Notes: a model not told the origin generated them from the sequence alone. Shown: positions 27,080 to 36,030, counted from the stretch's first letter. The stretch is DNA of 64,000 nt from Pseudalkalibacillus salsuginis (GCF_021646685.1 NZ_JAKJHW010000009.1:1-64000); one strand, 5' to 3'. Made by a program: numbers and translations.

Positions 27080-27715
27080 CGTTTGTGGATTAATTTTAGG
27101 AACCTCTTATTCCAGATAACTACCCGTTTGCTGAATAAGAAAATTATGTATATTCTAATTTTAACATAAATTGTAAGGTTTCTTGGGGAAAAATGGAATC
27201 TGCATTTTCTTAGATTTGCTACTGTGAATTCGTTAAGATTTTGGCAAGCTGAAATAAGCATTTGTTCTATCCGATTTTCAAATGCCATTTTCTTTCCTAA
27301 TTCCAGCCATCTAAACCAATATAGGTAATGATCAAGATACTTTGTACAACCCCCTGGAACCGTTCCATCCAACTTTTTAACGGTTATGGAAGTTGTTAAC
27401 GTGTTGAACGTGATATAGCACGTCCTGTACCAGCTTTCCGAGCAATACCATTACCATTTTCTTAGCTACAGCATCAGCTATTTTTTGATTGGAAATTCCT
27501 TGCTTACTATCCTTTTCGCCCCGCTTTTTTGTCTTAATGGACACAAGCCAATCCATTGCTAAAACGAGCTTCACGGATATTATTCAGTAGTTTGGTTATT
27601 TAATCTGGTTTATCTGGAAACAAATCTTGTTTCATAGCATTAATTAATACCAACTGCTCTGCTTTACTTAAATCACTGATTTCTTCATATACATATTTCC
27701 ACACTCTATTTTCGC
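27080..27715 (-). pseudogene. Relic of an IS1595-type transposase
   Basis: Minus-strand fragments in shifting frames match successive parts of IS1595-like DDE transposases. From right to left: NIREARFSNGLACVH (N-terminal), KTKKRGEKDSKQGISN (middle), VLYHVQHVNNFHNR, then after a frame shift LKSWMERFQGV, and after another KYLDHYLYWFRWLELGKKMA. Stops interrupt at 27377 and elsewhere, and an internal deletion joins the KRG and YHV parts. No terminal inverted repeats or target duplication could be fixed. Confidence 0.65.
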
Positions 27716-27847
27716 CTCCTGAAACCTGATTATAGCAAGCTACTTATAGGATATATCTTTTATTTCGAAACTTAAAATTTGTGGGACGTGCCCTCAATAT
27801 CACTAAGCCATTTTATTGAACTGGCTAGATTTTCAGGGTTTTTCACA

Positions 27848-27893
27848 AATCGTAACCATTACAATTTACAAACCGTAATCATTACGATAAAAT
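27848..27893 (+). promoter_or_regulatory. Zur-regulated promoter of the zinc-binding lipoprotein
   Basis: -35 TTTACA (27865-27870), a 17-base spacer and -10 TAAAAT (27888-27893). The spacer contains AACCGTAATCATTACGA, whose core CGTAAT-C-ATTACG is a perfect palindrome matching the Bacillus Zur box. A second, weaker box (AATCGTAACCATTACAATT) lies at 27848-27866. Zur bound to zinc would cover the promoter fully. Confidence 0.9.
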
Positions 27894-27926
27894 GTTTACC
27901 GAAACCAAATAAAAGGGGGAGTGAAA

Positions 27927-29522
27927 TTGTTTAAAAAATTTGTAGGCGTACTTAGTTTATTTACTGTCATTTTTACGTTAGCTGCGTGTGGAGGAGAAGC
28001 AACAAACAGTAGTGAAAGTAAAAAAGAATCACAAGGATCTAATGAAGAGTTAAAGATTTTTACAACGGTTTATCCTCTTCAGTTTTTTGCTGAACAAATC
28101 GCAGGGGATCAAGCTTCTGTGGAATCTATTCTGCCACCGGGATCAGATTCGCATACTTATGAACCAACCACAAAAAAAATGCTGGAAATCGCTGAATCCG
28201 ATGCCTTTATTTATAATGGAGCAGGTTTAGAATCCTATGCAAACAAAATCTCCGAATCTATTCAATCTGAAGATGTCAAGATACTAGAAGCATCAAAAGG
28301 AATTAACCTGGAAGAGCATGCACATAACCATGAAGGAGATGAAGGCAGCCACGAGGACGAACATGCTGGACATAATCATGGGGATCAAGATCCGCACGTT
28401 TGGCTGGACCCTATTCGTTCTATTCAGTTGGCGGAGCATATAAAAGATTTATTAGTTGAATTAAAACCTGAGCAAGAAGAAGTATTTAACCGAAACTTTG
28501 AAGAGTTGAAAGGAAAGCTTGAAAACCTAGACCAAGAGTTCCATACAGAGCTTGAAAGTTTACCAGAGAATAAAATTATTGTATCTCATGCAGCTTATGG
28601 CTATTGGGAGAAATCCTATGGAATCGAGCAAATCGCAGTGTCTGGCTTGAGCCCTTCTAACGAGCCTTCACAAAAAGAGGTACAAAAGATTATTAAGACT
28701 GCTGACAAGTACGGTTTAAATTATGTGTTTTTTGAACAAAATGTAACTCCTAAAGTGGCGGACTTAGTTAGAAAAGAAATCGATGCAGAGGCTTTACGCA
28801 TACACAATTTATCCGTATTAACAGAAGAAGATATAAAGAATGATGAGGACTACTTTACACTCATGCAGCACAACTTAGAGGAACTAAAAAAAGCTTTATC
28901 TGAACCCTCATCAAAGGGATCTTCTGAGACAAAAGAGCAGGGTGAACACGATCACGACCATAGTCATGCACATGATGAAGAAACAGAAAAAATTTATGAA
29001 GGGTATTTTGAAGACAGTCAAGTGAAGGATCGATCTCTTTCCGATTGGGAAGGAGACTGGCAGTCTGTATACCCATATCTTCAAGATGGTACGCTTAACG
29101 AGGTATTTGCGTATAAAGCAGAACACGAAGGTGACATGACAGCTGAAGAATATAAGGATTATTATAATGAAGGGTACAAAACAGATGTCGGGCGTATTAT
29201 GATACAAGAGGATACTGTAACGTTCTTCAAAAATGGAGAAGAATATTCTGGGGAGTATATCTACGATGGGTACGAAATCCTAACATATGATGCGGGAAAT
29301 AGAGGGGTAAGATACGTATTTAAACTAGAAGAAGAAGCTGAAGGACTTCCTCGATATATTCAGTTTAGTGATCATAGTATCTATCCAACTGATTCTGATC
29401 ACTATCACCTGTATTGGGGTGACGACCGTGAAGCTTTATTGGATGAAGTTACCAACTGGCCTACTTACTACCCATCAGAAATGGATGGCCATGACATTGC
29501 TCATGAAATGATGAAGCATTAA
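27927..29522 (+). CDS. adcA: AdcA-type zinc-binding lipoprotein (ZnuA domain fused to ZinT domain)
   Basis: About 531-residue zinc-uptake lipoprotein. Signal peptide with lipobox LAAC, then a cluster A-I metal-binding domain (ZnuA-like) to about residue 340 with a His/Asp/Glu-rich loop (HAHNHEGDEG and EDEHAGHNHGDQDPHVWLDP). A second linker (HDHDHSHAHD) leads into a C-terminal ZinT domain (EGYFEDSQVKDRSLSDWEGD through the end, with HYHLYWG). This fusion is the AdcA architecture of Firmicutes. A TTG start at 27927 has AGGGGGAG 5 bases upstream; the GTG at 27921 sits too close to it. No permease or ATPase gene is adjacent, so it must use a transporter encoded elsewhere. Zur control is strongly indicated. 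Confidence 0.93.
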   Translation: MFKKFVGVLSLFTVIFTLAACGGEATNSSESKKESQGSNEELKIFTTVYPLQFFAEQIAGDQASVESILPPGSDSHTYEPTTKKMLEIAESDAFIYNGAGLESYANKISESIQSEDVKILEASKGINLEEHAHNHEGDEGSHEDEHAGHNHGDQDPHVWLDPIRSIQLAEHIKDLLVELKPEQEEVFNRNFEELKGKLENLDQEFHTELESLPENKIIVSHAAYGYWEKSYGIEQIAVSGLSPSNEPSQKEVQKIIKTADKYGLNYVFFEQNVTPKVADLVRKEIDAEALRIHNLSVLTEEDIKNDEDYFTLMQHNLEELKKALSEPSSKGSSETKEQGEHDHDHSHAHDEETEKIYEGYFEDSQVKDRSLSDWEGDWQSVYPYLQDGTLNEVFAYKAEHEGDMTAEEYKDYYNEGYKTDVGRIMIQEDTVTFFKNGEEYSGEYIYDGYEILTYDAGNRGVRYVFKLEEEAEGLPRYIQFSDHSIYPTDSDHYHLYWGDDREALLDEVTNWPTYYPSEMDGHDIAHEMMKH

Positions 29523-29566
29523 ATTCGGAGTTGCAAAGATTATTACTTTAACAAGTATGATTTAAA

Positions 29567-29595
29567 AGGCGTACTTATCGAATTTGAGTACGCCT
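29567..29595 (+). terminator. Terminator of adcA
   Basis: AGGCGTACT and AGTACGCCT form a 9-bp stem with an 11-base loop, followed by GTTTATTATT, 45 bases after the stop. Confidence 0.8.
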
Positions 29596-29713
29596 GTTTA
29601 TTATTATATATAAATCACTTCAGCGAGTAGTTCTTAATGGGATTTAATGTAACGCGTTATCTCTTAGGGTGTAAATTATAGGAATTTTAGATTATTGGTT
29701 AATTGACACCGAT

Positions 29714-29869
29714 ATGAGTCATGTTCATGGCGCAGGTGACCGTCGTGAACATAATCAATATGATCATCGAATGAGAAAAGTAAAGAACTACCTTCTGAAA
29801 CTGCCGCATTTTTCAACGGAAGAATACGGCTTTACACCGTCAAAAGTAAACAACTTTATTTTAAATTAA
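29714..29869 (+). CDS. Unidentified short reading frame or gene remnant
   Basis: A 51-codon frame rich in His, Asp and Arg (SHVHGAGDRREHNQYDHRMR), ending FTPSKVNNFILN. The frame stays open upstream of the ATG to about 29680, and no ribosome binding site was seen, so it looks like the 3' end of a lost gene. No family recognised. From here to 30290 nothing else is recognisable. Confidence 0.3.
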   Translation: MSHVHGAGDRREHNQYDHRMRKVKNYLLKLPHFSTEEYGFTPSKVNNFILN

Positions 29870-30290
29870 CATTTTTTACCATATGTTTTCTTTTTTCTTT
29901 ATTTCTCTTTTCTCTAAATTCCAATATAAGTATGTAAAACTTAAAACTATTGGAGAACCTATTAATAATTCAGCCATTAAAGATAAATTAAATCGATCTA
30001 TACAATACCCAACTAGAACTCCGGTAACTGCTCTAAAATTCCATACTTCCATAAGAACTTCCTCGGGTACTTTAATTTCATTTTATTTCTCTCCCTATAT
30101 ACCAATAATAATTTTTTAGATTATACCATAATCTTTACACTTTTCTTCTATCCTAAATTTGTTGATGGCTGGCTGCTATTTGATAAAGGAGGATAAGAAA
30201 ACATTTATTCAAGAGCTTTTTTATTGCTGAATTGATTATCTTAATTCATTTTGTTTTACCTAGTTTAGTAATATTTTTTTGGTGAGTGAG

Positions 30291-30575
30291 TGCCTGGTAC
30301 AGAATGGGTGCGACAAATTACGCGAAAGGCCAATCAAATGTTTGTTTAAAGGGCTGAAATAGTAGATGTGAAGGGATTTTCGATTTCAATCAAATGATTA
30401 ATTGAAAGTGTACCTGGCACCGTTTGAAAACCCTTGAGCTGTATGGGTTGGATTTTGGTGCCTGGCACGGTAGGGCTACGACATGTTTTGCGTTTGCTCA
30501 ATCAAATGTTTGATTAAGGCGGTATAATAATTGGGGAATAAGCGTTTTTATTTTTAAACAAATGTTTGGTTGAAC
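30291..30575. repeat. Composite repeat: GTGCC cores plus AATCAAA palindromes, copy 4
   Basis: GTGCC-type cores lie at about 30290, 30409 and 30458, with palindromes AATCAAATGTTTGTTTAA (30332), AATCAAATGATTAATTG (30388), a perfect 16-bp AATCAAATGTTTGATT (30500-30515) and AAACAAATGTTTGGTT (30557). The 30300-30408 part parallels 15563-15667 in order and spacing. Short CGACA and GCG(T/A) blocks stand before the palindromes in both. Confidence 0.75.
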
Positions 30576-30576
30576 A

Positions 30577-30617
30577 ATAAAAGCCTTCTTGAACAACGGT
30601 TGTTCAAGAAGGCTTTT
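30577..30617 (-). terminator. Terminator after the flavin reductase gene
   Basis: AAAGCCTTCTTGAACAAC and its complement form a near-perfect 18-bp stem with a minimal loop. T runs follow on both strands. It begins 4 bases past the flavin reductase stop. Confidence 0.9.
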
Positions 30618-30620
30618 TTA

Positions 30621-31217
30621 TCATCTTGGGAGTTTGAAGAATTCGGTGTTTTCACTGTAGTTTCCGGCTAGTCTGCCGAGTGGTTGGAGTTTTTCCAGGT
30701 TGACTTTGTAGTCTTCTAAATAGTATTCGTCCTTGATGTGATAGTGGATCATTTCACCAAGGATGAGGTGGTCTGATCCAAGTGGTATGATTTTATGGAG
30801 CTTGCATTCCATTTGGATCGGGGCTTCCGCTACTCGTTTCGGTTTGACGACTGCACTGTCTACCGGTGTAAGCCCAGCCTCCTCGAATTCGTCTGCCTCT
30901 CTTGGCAGGTTCTCTGAGCTTTTCTGCATTTGATTCCCTAATGAGGCAGGGACCACATTGATGACATACTCTTGCTGAGAGCGGATATTCACTAACGTAT
31001 CTTTTTCCGTACCCGCTCGTTCACCGACACCCGGTCCGATTGAAATGGCCAGAATCGGCGGCTGCCTTGATGCAACGGTAAAGAAGCTGAACGGAGCTAA
31101 ATTCAATTTCCCTTCCTCTGAAATAGTCGAAACCCATGCGATCGGCCTCGGTACAACTGACCCTGACAGTAATTTATAAACCTCTTTCGTCCTTAGTTGC
31201 GATGGATCAAATTCCAT
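30621..31217 (-). CDS. Flavin reductase-like FMN-binding protein
   Basis: 198-residue split-barrel flavin reductase family protein. The segments VVPRPIAWVSTISEEG, NLAPFSFFTVASRQPP and DTLVNIRSQQEYVINVV are characteristic of the FMN-binding barrel. It may supply reduced flavin or act as a small flavoenzyme in the organic-acid operon to its right. GGAGGGAA precedes the ATG. It is the last gene of the minus-strand group 30621-35948. Confidence 0.85.
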   Translation of the reverse strand: MEFDPSQLRTKEVYKLLSGSVVPRPIAWVSTISEEGKLNLAPFSFFTVASRQPPILAISIGPGVGERAGTEKDTLVNIRSQQEYVINVVPASLGNQMQKSSENLPREADEFEEAGLTPVDSAVVKPKRVAEAPIQMECKLHKIIPLGSDHLILGEMIHYHIKDEYYLEDYKVNLEKLQPLGRLAGNYSENTEFFKLPR

Positions 31218-31245
31218 TTCGTATATTCCCTCCTCTATCCATCTA

Positions 31246-32499
31246 TCATGATCCTCTTAGTCTACTTTTCCGGACTTGATAGGACAATATAGAAAGCAAC
31301 ACTATAACCATACCCATGATTGCCGTAATCGAAAGCCATCCTGCTGTGTAATGTCCGTTCTGGTCGACCATCAAACCAAAGATCGGCGGGACAAAAATAA
31401 CACCCATCGAGCCTAGCGTTATGCTATACCCACTCGATAAACCAGTTTGTTCTTTCGGCACCAATTCAGACGCGATATTCATCCAAATCCCGTTGAATCC
31501 CGAAACACAAAACCCGAACAAAATGATGACCAGAACCAATGCTAAGAACGGCGTACCTTCTGGAAGAAAGGCAACAATTGTACTTGCTATAGCTGCTAAA
31601 ATGGCGATGATCATGAGGATAATCAATCTTCTCCCATTGAATAACTTGTCACTGATGATGCCCCAGCCGATCCTCCCTAACGAACCGCTCACTTCAGAAA
31701 TGACAAGCAGGATGCCGGATAAAAACAGGCTGATTCCCATTTTTTCATAGGCGAATAAGACGATGTACGTATTCAAGCACATTTGGGATCCATTCAACCC
31801 CATAGCACTCAAACTGACCAGCAGTAATGGTTTGTTTTTCGCCATTTCAGCCAGTGCTCTAATAAAGAAAGAAATCCCTTCTTTTTTCCGTGGCTTCAGG
31901 CTTCCCATCGGATCCCTATAAAAAGCGAACGCGACAAAACCGGTGATGATCAAACCGACACACGCGGTCAACAGAACGGGTCTCCAGCCAAAGGTAGCTG
32001 AAAGGGGCAGCAGCAAAAAACCAGCGAGCGCTGATCCGAAGGTGATGCCCATCTGTTTGATCCCCATCGCGGTCCCTCTCTGGGTCTGGGAAAACCAGTA
32101 AATGATCCCTCTATTTGAAGTAGGATGCATCGCTCCATAGCCGAGTCCGCCGATCAATACCAAAAGCAGCACAAAAATGAAGTTCGTAAGCATCGTCATT
32201 ATGAGAAAACTGACACCTAAACAAAGCGAAAGCATCAAAAGCAGCCTTCTCGAGCCGATGAAGTCTGCCATGAAACCCACTGGAATGGATGCAATCGCTT
32301 GGCCGATAAAAAGTGCTGAGGGCAACAAACCGATTTCTGCTTTTGAAAGCGATAAGTCCTCTCCAATCAATATCCCTAATGGACCAAGGCTTCTCCCAAC
32401 GAAGGCAACCATCAACTGAGCAATGAGGAGCCACAGCAACATCCGCCATGGCTCTACAAAAAAACCTCGCTGTTCTGTTTTAAGCTCAACCGTGTTCAC
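31246..32499 (-). CDS. MFS transporter
   Basis: 417-residue major facilitator with about 12 spans. The loop 2-3 signature appears as GFMADFIGSRRLLL, and the central loop as FYRDPMGSLKPRKKEG. It resembles MFS carriers for organic anions, the likely class in view of its neighbours. The start is a GTG at 32499. A 213-base gap holding a structured repeat separates it from the symporter gene upstream. Confidence 0.88.
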   Translation of the reverse strand: MNTVELKTEQRGFFVEPWRMLLWLLIAQLMVAFVGRSLGPLGILIGEDLSLSKAEIGLLPSALFIGQAIASIPVGFMADFIGSRRLLLMLSLCLGVSFLIMTMLTNFIFVLLLVLIGGLGYGAMHPTSNRGIIYWFSQTQRGTAMGIKQMGITFGSALAGFLLLPLSATFGWRPVLLTACVGLIITGFVAFAFYRDPMGSLKPRKKEGISFFIRALAEMAKNKPLLLVSLSAMGLNGSQMCLNTYIVLFAYEKMGISLFLSGILLVISEVSGSLGRIGWGIISDKLFNGRRLIILMIIAILAAIASTIVAFLPEGTPFLALVLVIILFGFCVSGFNGIWMNIASELVPKEQTGLSSGYSITLGSMGVIFVPPIFGLMVDQNGHYTAGWLSITAIMGMVIVLLSILSYQVRKSRLRGS

Positions 32500-32571
32500 A
32501 TCGAATCATCTCTTTTTTCTAATCTATTAACGTGAATAAAATACTAGTTAATCAACCTTTTCAAATTAAGA

Positions 32572-32706
32572 TCAAAAAATTGACGAATTAGAAACAAGAA
32601 GTTCAAGGCACGACAGTTTCGAGGACCGGAGCGTACATTTATACGTGAGGACCGGAGAAACCGAGTAACACAGAAATTCGCCGTTTATTATTTGGTGATT
32701 TTTTGA
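32572..32706. repeat. Structured 135-bp intergenic element
   Basis: It is bounded by perfect 9-bp inverted ends (TCAAAAAAT and ATTTTTTGA), with inner GAATT/AATTC. The centre has two direct copies of GAGGACCGGAG flanking CGTA...TACG, enclosed by GTTTC/GAAAC. I have the impression of having seen very similar elements between genes in other Bacillaceae, but cannot check that here. It lies 6 bases past the symporter stop. Confidence 0.7.
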
Positions 32707-32712
32707 TTACAA

Positions 32713-34218
32713 CTAAGCCTCTATTTTTAAAGAAGTCATCTCATCCGCCCGTCCCTCCTGCTTAGCGGAAACAGGTACGAGGACTGATCCGCCGACTGCA
32801 ACAACAAAGTTCACTAACAGTCCGATGACTCCACCATGGATTCCGTATACTGTGCTGTGTCCAGTGAGCGTCATCACTCCTGCAATGACGGCGCCTAACA
32901 GCATTCCCAAGAATACAGGCCTTGCAGATAGCTTCTTCCAATACAGCCCTAAAATGAACGCTGGGAAAACTTGTACGAGTAATTCAAATTTTAACACGAA
33001 AATCTGATAAAGTGTTCCTGGAGGATTCCAAGCAATCCAGATCAACAGAATGACTGCAATCACTCCGACGATTTTCCCGACCAGGACTTTGCGATACTCA
33101 GAGGCCTTCGGATTGATGAAGTTACCGTATATATCGTTCGAAATCATTGACGAAAAACTTAGCAATACAGAGTCGGCTGTAGAAACAATCGCCGCCACGA
33201 TCCCACCGAAAAACAGGATCATCACCCAGTAATAGAATGAATTGATCGAAGCGATTTCGTTCGCCATCATCCCGACCAATTGTTCGGAATTTGCTTCATT
33301 CAAACCAGGAAACATCGAAATTCCGATGATCCCGATGACGAAGACCAATCCAGTTGTTACCGGAGGCATCCAAGCCATACGTGCAAAGGATTTTTTCAAG
33401 GTCTTTTCACTTTCAGCTGAATAGATCCGTTGGACAGCATGCGGATAAATCGCCGCGCCACAACCTACAAGCAGCAAGATGCTGAACCAGTTGATCGAGG
33501 TTTCCATCGCTGGTACCCCGACCTTAGCCGGTTCTGAATCCATGATGAAGGTCGTGACGTTCGTAAGGTTCCCGCCGACTAAATAAAGGGCCCCTCCAAG
33601 GAAAACAAGGATTCCGACCATCAATACGAGACCTTGCATGACGTCTGTAAACGCGACGGCCTTCATTCCGCCCATCCACTCATAAGCCAACATGACAAGA
33701 ATGAACGCGATAACAGCGACCTGATAAGGGATGGTTCCGCCAGTCATTCCTGCGACAGCTTGTCCGATGGCAACGAGCTGTTCCAGCAAATAGTTTCCAA
33801 GACCCCATAACATGAGGAACACGCCTAGTAATGTCACGGCTTTTGAGTTGAAACGATACTTGAGCCAGTCCGTCGGGGTGATGAATTTGTTGCGTTTTGA
33901 AATGACGTATAACCTCGGTGCAAACAATAGGTAGACACCGATGATGATCGTCATGAATGAGACGGATTGGATCCAGGAGAATCCGCTTCGATATGCTGTC
34001 GGTGCATATCCTACAATCGTATTCCCGCTATATTGTGTTGCATACAAGGTGAAGAATAAGGCGATGAAGCCCAGGTTTTTACCAGCGAGAAAGTACCCTG
34101 ACATCGAGTGGTGAATTTTTTTATCCCCCCGCCCTGACAAATAACCGATCAGGAGCATGACTAATGCGTAAAAGACAAGGATGATGACGCCGTCTATACC
34201 TGAGAATGCCAGATTCAC
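32713..34218 (-). CDS. Sodium:solute symporter (SSS family)
   Basis: 501-residue transporter with about 13 spans, beginning FSGIDGVIILVFYALVMLLI. The family pattern (AGKNLGFIALFFTLYATQYSGNT, then WMGGMKAVAFTDVMQG) is typical of PanF/MctC-like SSS carriers for carboxylates. Its GTG start overlaps the small upstream gene by 4 bases (GTGA), the usual arrangement for two-component SSS systems. Sodium-coupled uptake of an organic acid is likely. Confidence 0.92.
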   Translation of the reverse strand: MNLAFSGIDGVIILVFYALVMLLIGYLSGRGDKKIHHSMSGYFLAGKNLGFIALFFTLYATQYSGNTIVGYAPTAYRSGFSWIQSVSFMTIIIGVYLLFAPRLYVISKRNKFITPTDWLKYRFNSKAVTLLGVFLMLWGLGNYLLEQLVAIGQAVAGMTGGTIPYQVAVIAFILVMLAYEWMGGMKAVAFTDVMQGLVLMVGILVFLGGALYLVGGNLTNVTTFIMDSEPAKVGVPAMETSINWFSILLLVGCGAAIYPHAVQRIYSAESEKTLKKSFARMAWMPPVTTGLVFVIGIIGISMFPGLNEANSEQLVGMMANEIASINSFYYWVMILFFGGIVAAIVSTADSVLLSFSSMISNDIYGNFINPKASEYRKVLVGKIVGVIAVILLIWIAWNPPGTLYQIFVLKFELLVQVFPAFILGLYWKKLSARPVFLGMLLGAVIAGVMTLTGHSTVYGIHGGVIGLLVNFVVAVGGSVLVPVSAKQEGRADEMTSLKIEA

Positions 34219-34469
34219 TTTTCATCCACCTTCCTTTTCTCTTCTTCTTCAAAGTCCTCGACGATGTTCCATTCATGTGTACACAACCAGCTCAGATACC
34301 CGCACAGGACCAATGAAAAGACCCCCGAGAGGAATGCCCAAAATGGAAAGCCTAGAATAATCGGCTCGACTGCTTTATCAGGATAGTACCAGGGTACGAT
34401 GACTAGAATGATCAGGACCAGCCCGATCCAAATCCATTTTTTCTTGATCGGTTCTTTCATCTTTTCCAC
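34215..34469 (-). CDS. DUF3311-like small subunit of the symporter
   Basis: 84 residues with two spans (WIWIGLVLIILVIVPWYYP and FPFWAFLSGVFSLVLCGYLS), ending in a charged tail. Small proteins of this kind (DUF3311/DUF997 group) regularly precede SSS symporter genes. It has a GTG start with GGGAGG 9 bases upstream, and its stop overlaps the symporter start. Confidence 0.8.
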   Translation of the reverse strand: MEKMKEPIKKKWIWIGLVLIILVIVPWYYPDKAVEPIILGFPFWAFLSGVFSLVLCGYLSWLCTHEWNIVEDFEEEEKRKVDEK

Positions 34470-34610
34470 GTGTTACGACCTCCCTAAATGATAGAATTTT
34501 GTGAAATACGGCACCTACTTCATCAGACCTTGTAAAAGTTGTGATTTCTAATATGACCTAATTTTGAAGGACGTTTCGAATTCAAGGTCGTCGGTTACCA
34601 TCTGCCCCTC

Positions 34611-34725
34611 TTAATCGACAGTGAAGCGGCAGCCAGGATTTTGCTTTGTTTTGCTGAAGAGCGTCTTAATTTCTTCTTCTGGTAAAACGACGTTCCCATA
34701 TTTTCTCGTACAAGGTTTTCCCCAT
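34611..34725 (-). pseudogene. Relic of a LeuC/LeuD-type hydro-lyase
   Basis: An intact ribosome binding site (AGGAGGG) and ATG follow the CoA-transferase stop. The frame reads MGKTLYEKIWER, the signature N-terminus of isopropylmalate dehydratase large subunits, then loses frame. In a second frame the same strand continues VVLPEEEIKTLFSKT, then NPGCRFTVD, resembling the C-terminal third of the small subunit LeuD. Almost the whole large and small subunits are deleted. The remaining 34490-34610 is featureless. Confidence 0.6.
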
Positions 34726-34739
34726 TCATTCCCTCCTTT

Positions 34740-35948
34740 TTAGATGATGTTGGCTGCCTTCAATTCTTTGAAATCTTTTTCGGTGAATCCTAAGAGTTTG
34801 CTATAGACTTCCTCGTTGTGTTTTCCTTGTTTTTCAGGGCCAGGGTGATTGACTTTACCGGGTGTCCGGCTTAATTTCGGTACGATCCCCGGCATCGGAA
34901 ATTCACCAAGCTGGGGGTGATCGACTTTCAAGATCATTTCACGTTCTTGATAGTGCGGGTCTTCAACAATTTCTTTTGCGGTATAAATCATTCCCGACGG
35001 CACGCCCTTTTCTTCGAGCTTTTGAAGTGAATCTTTAGCTGGCAGGGATTTCGTCCATTCCTCGATTAACAGGTCAAGCTCCTTCATGTTCCGGCCCCTC
35101 GCGTGATGGGTCGAAAATCGTTCATCGTCCGCAAGTTCTGGTCGGTCCATCGCTTCACAAAGCCTTCTGAACACACCGTCTGCGTTCGCCCCGATCACGA
35201 TATACGTCTCATCTTTTGTAAAATAGATGTTTGATGGCGCTACGCCGGGAAGGATATTCCCCATCCGCTCCCGAACATAACCCGCAAGCAGGTAATCCGG
35301 AATCAAGCTCTCCATGACGGAAAAGACGGATTCATATAGGGCTGTGTCGACGACTTGCCCTTTTCCTGATTGCTCCCTTTCATGAAGAGCGACGAGACAG
35401 CCGATCGTCGCAAATAATGCGGCAAGCGTATCACCTATCGAGATGCCGATCCTTGTCGGGGCGCGATCCGGAAAACCGGTGATGTTACGCAATCCGCCCA
35501 TCGCTTCGCCTACACTACCGAAGCCTGCCCGATGCTTATAAGGTCCTGTTTGACCAAATCCAGACGTCCGCATCATGATCAGTTTTGGATTGATTTCAGA
35601 AAGGGTTTCATAGGACAAGTTCCATTTTTCCATCGTTCCTGGACGGAAGTTTTCGATAATGATATCTGAGTCCTTCACCATTTCTTTTAAAAGTTGTTGT
35701 CCTTTTTCCTCCCGCAGGTTCAAGGTGATCGATTTTTTGTTTCTGGACTGGATCGGCCACCAAAGCCCGACTCCATCTTTCTCATTGCCCCAATTTCTCA
35801 TCGGGTCTTCTTTGTCCGGGGGTTCGATTTTGATGACTTCTGCACCGAAATCTGCGAACAGTCTGCCGGAAAATGGTCCTGCTAAAAGGGTACCTAGTTC
35901 CAGGACCCTTACCCCCTCAAGAGGCAAACGTTCAATGTTTTCGCTCAT
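34740..35948 (-). CDS. CaiB/BaiF (class III) CoA-transferase
   Basis: 402 residues. The N-terminal LPLEGVRVLELGTLLAGPFS, FADFGAEVIKIEPP and ENFRPGTMEKW segments define the family; the catalytic Asp lies in QVVDTALYES. Class III enzymes move CoA between dicarboxylates; the closest familiar relatives (SUGCT-like) use glutarate, itaconate or 3-hydroxy-3-methylglutarate as acceptors. The divergent HMG-CoA lyase and the LeuCD relic next to it suggest a branched C5-C6 dicarboxylate. GGAGG precedes the ATG. Promoter and GntR boxes are listed separately. Confidence 0.92.
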   Translation of the reverse strand: MSENIERLPLEGVRVLELGTLLAGPFSGRLFADFGAEVIKIEPPDKEDPMRNWGNEKDGVGLWWPIQSRNKKSITLNLREEKGQQLLKEMVKDSDIIIENFRPGTMEKWNLSYETLSEINPKLIMMRTSGFGQTGPYKHRAGFGSVGEAMGGLRNITGFPDRAPTRIGISIGDTLAALFATIGCLVALHEREQSGKGQVVDTALYESVFSVMESLIPDYLLAGYVRERMGNILPGVAPSNIYFTKDETYIVIGANADGVFRRLCEAMDRPELADDERFSTHHARGRNMKELDLLIEEWTKSLPAKDSLQKLEEKGVPSGMIYTAKEIVEDPHYQEREMILKVDHPQLGEFPMPGIVPKLSRTPGKVNHPGPEKQGKHNEEVYSKLLGFTEKDFKELKAANII

Positions 35949-35992
35949 ATTTGAAGCCTCCTTACATAGCGGTTATCTAAAGATTCTGAATG

Positions 35993-36030
35993 TTGCATAC
36001 AATACTAGCAACTTGTATACAAAAAATCAA
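35993..36030 (-). promoter_or_regulatory. Promoter and GntR operators of the CoA-transferase operon
   Basis: On the minus strand, -35 TTGATT (36030-36025), 17-base spacer, -10 TAGTAT (36007-36002). TTGTATACAA (36013-36022) sits in the spacer and TTGCATACAA (35993-36002) abuts the -10. The motif equals the core of the classical gluconate operator of B. subtilis GntR. Confidence 0.75.

Noticed and set aside
29883-30119. 78-residue plus-strand frame
   Set aside because: Low-complexity, AT-rich, no ribosome binding site, no recognisable motif.
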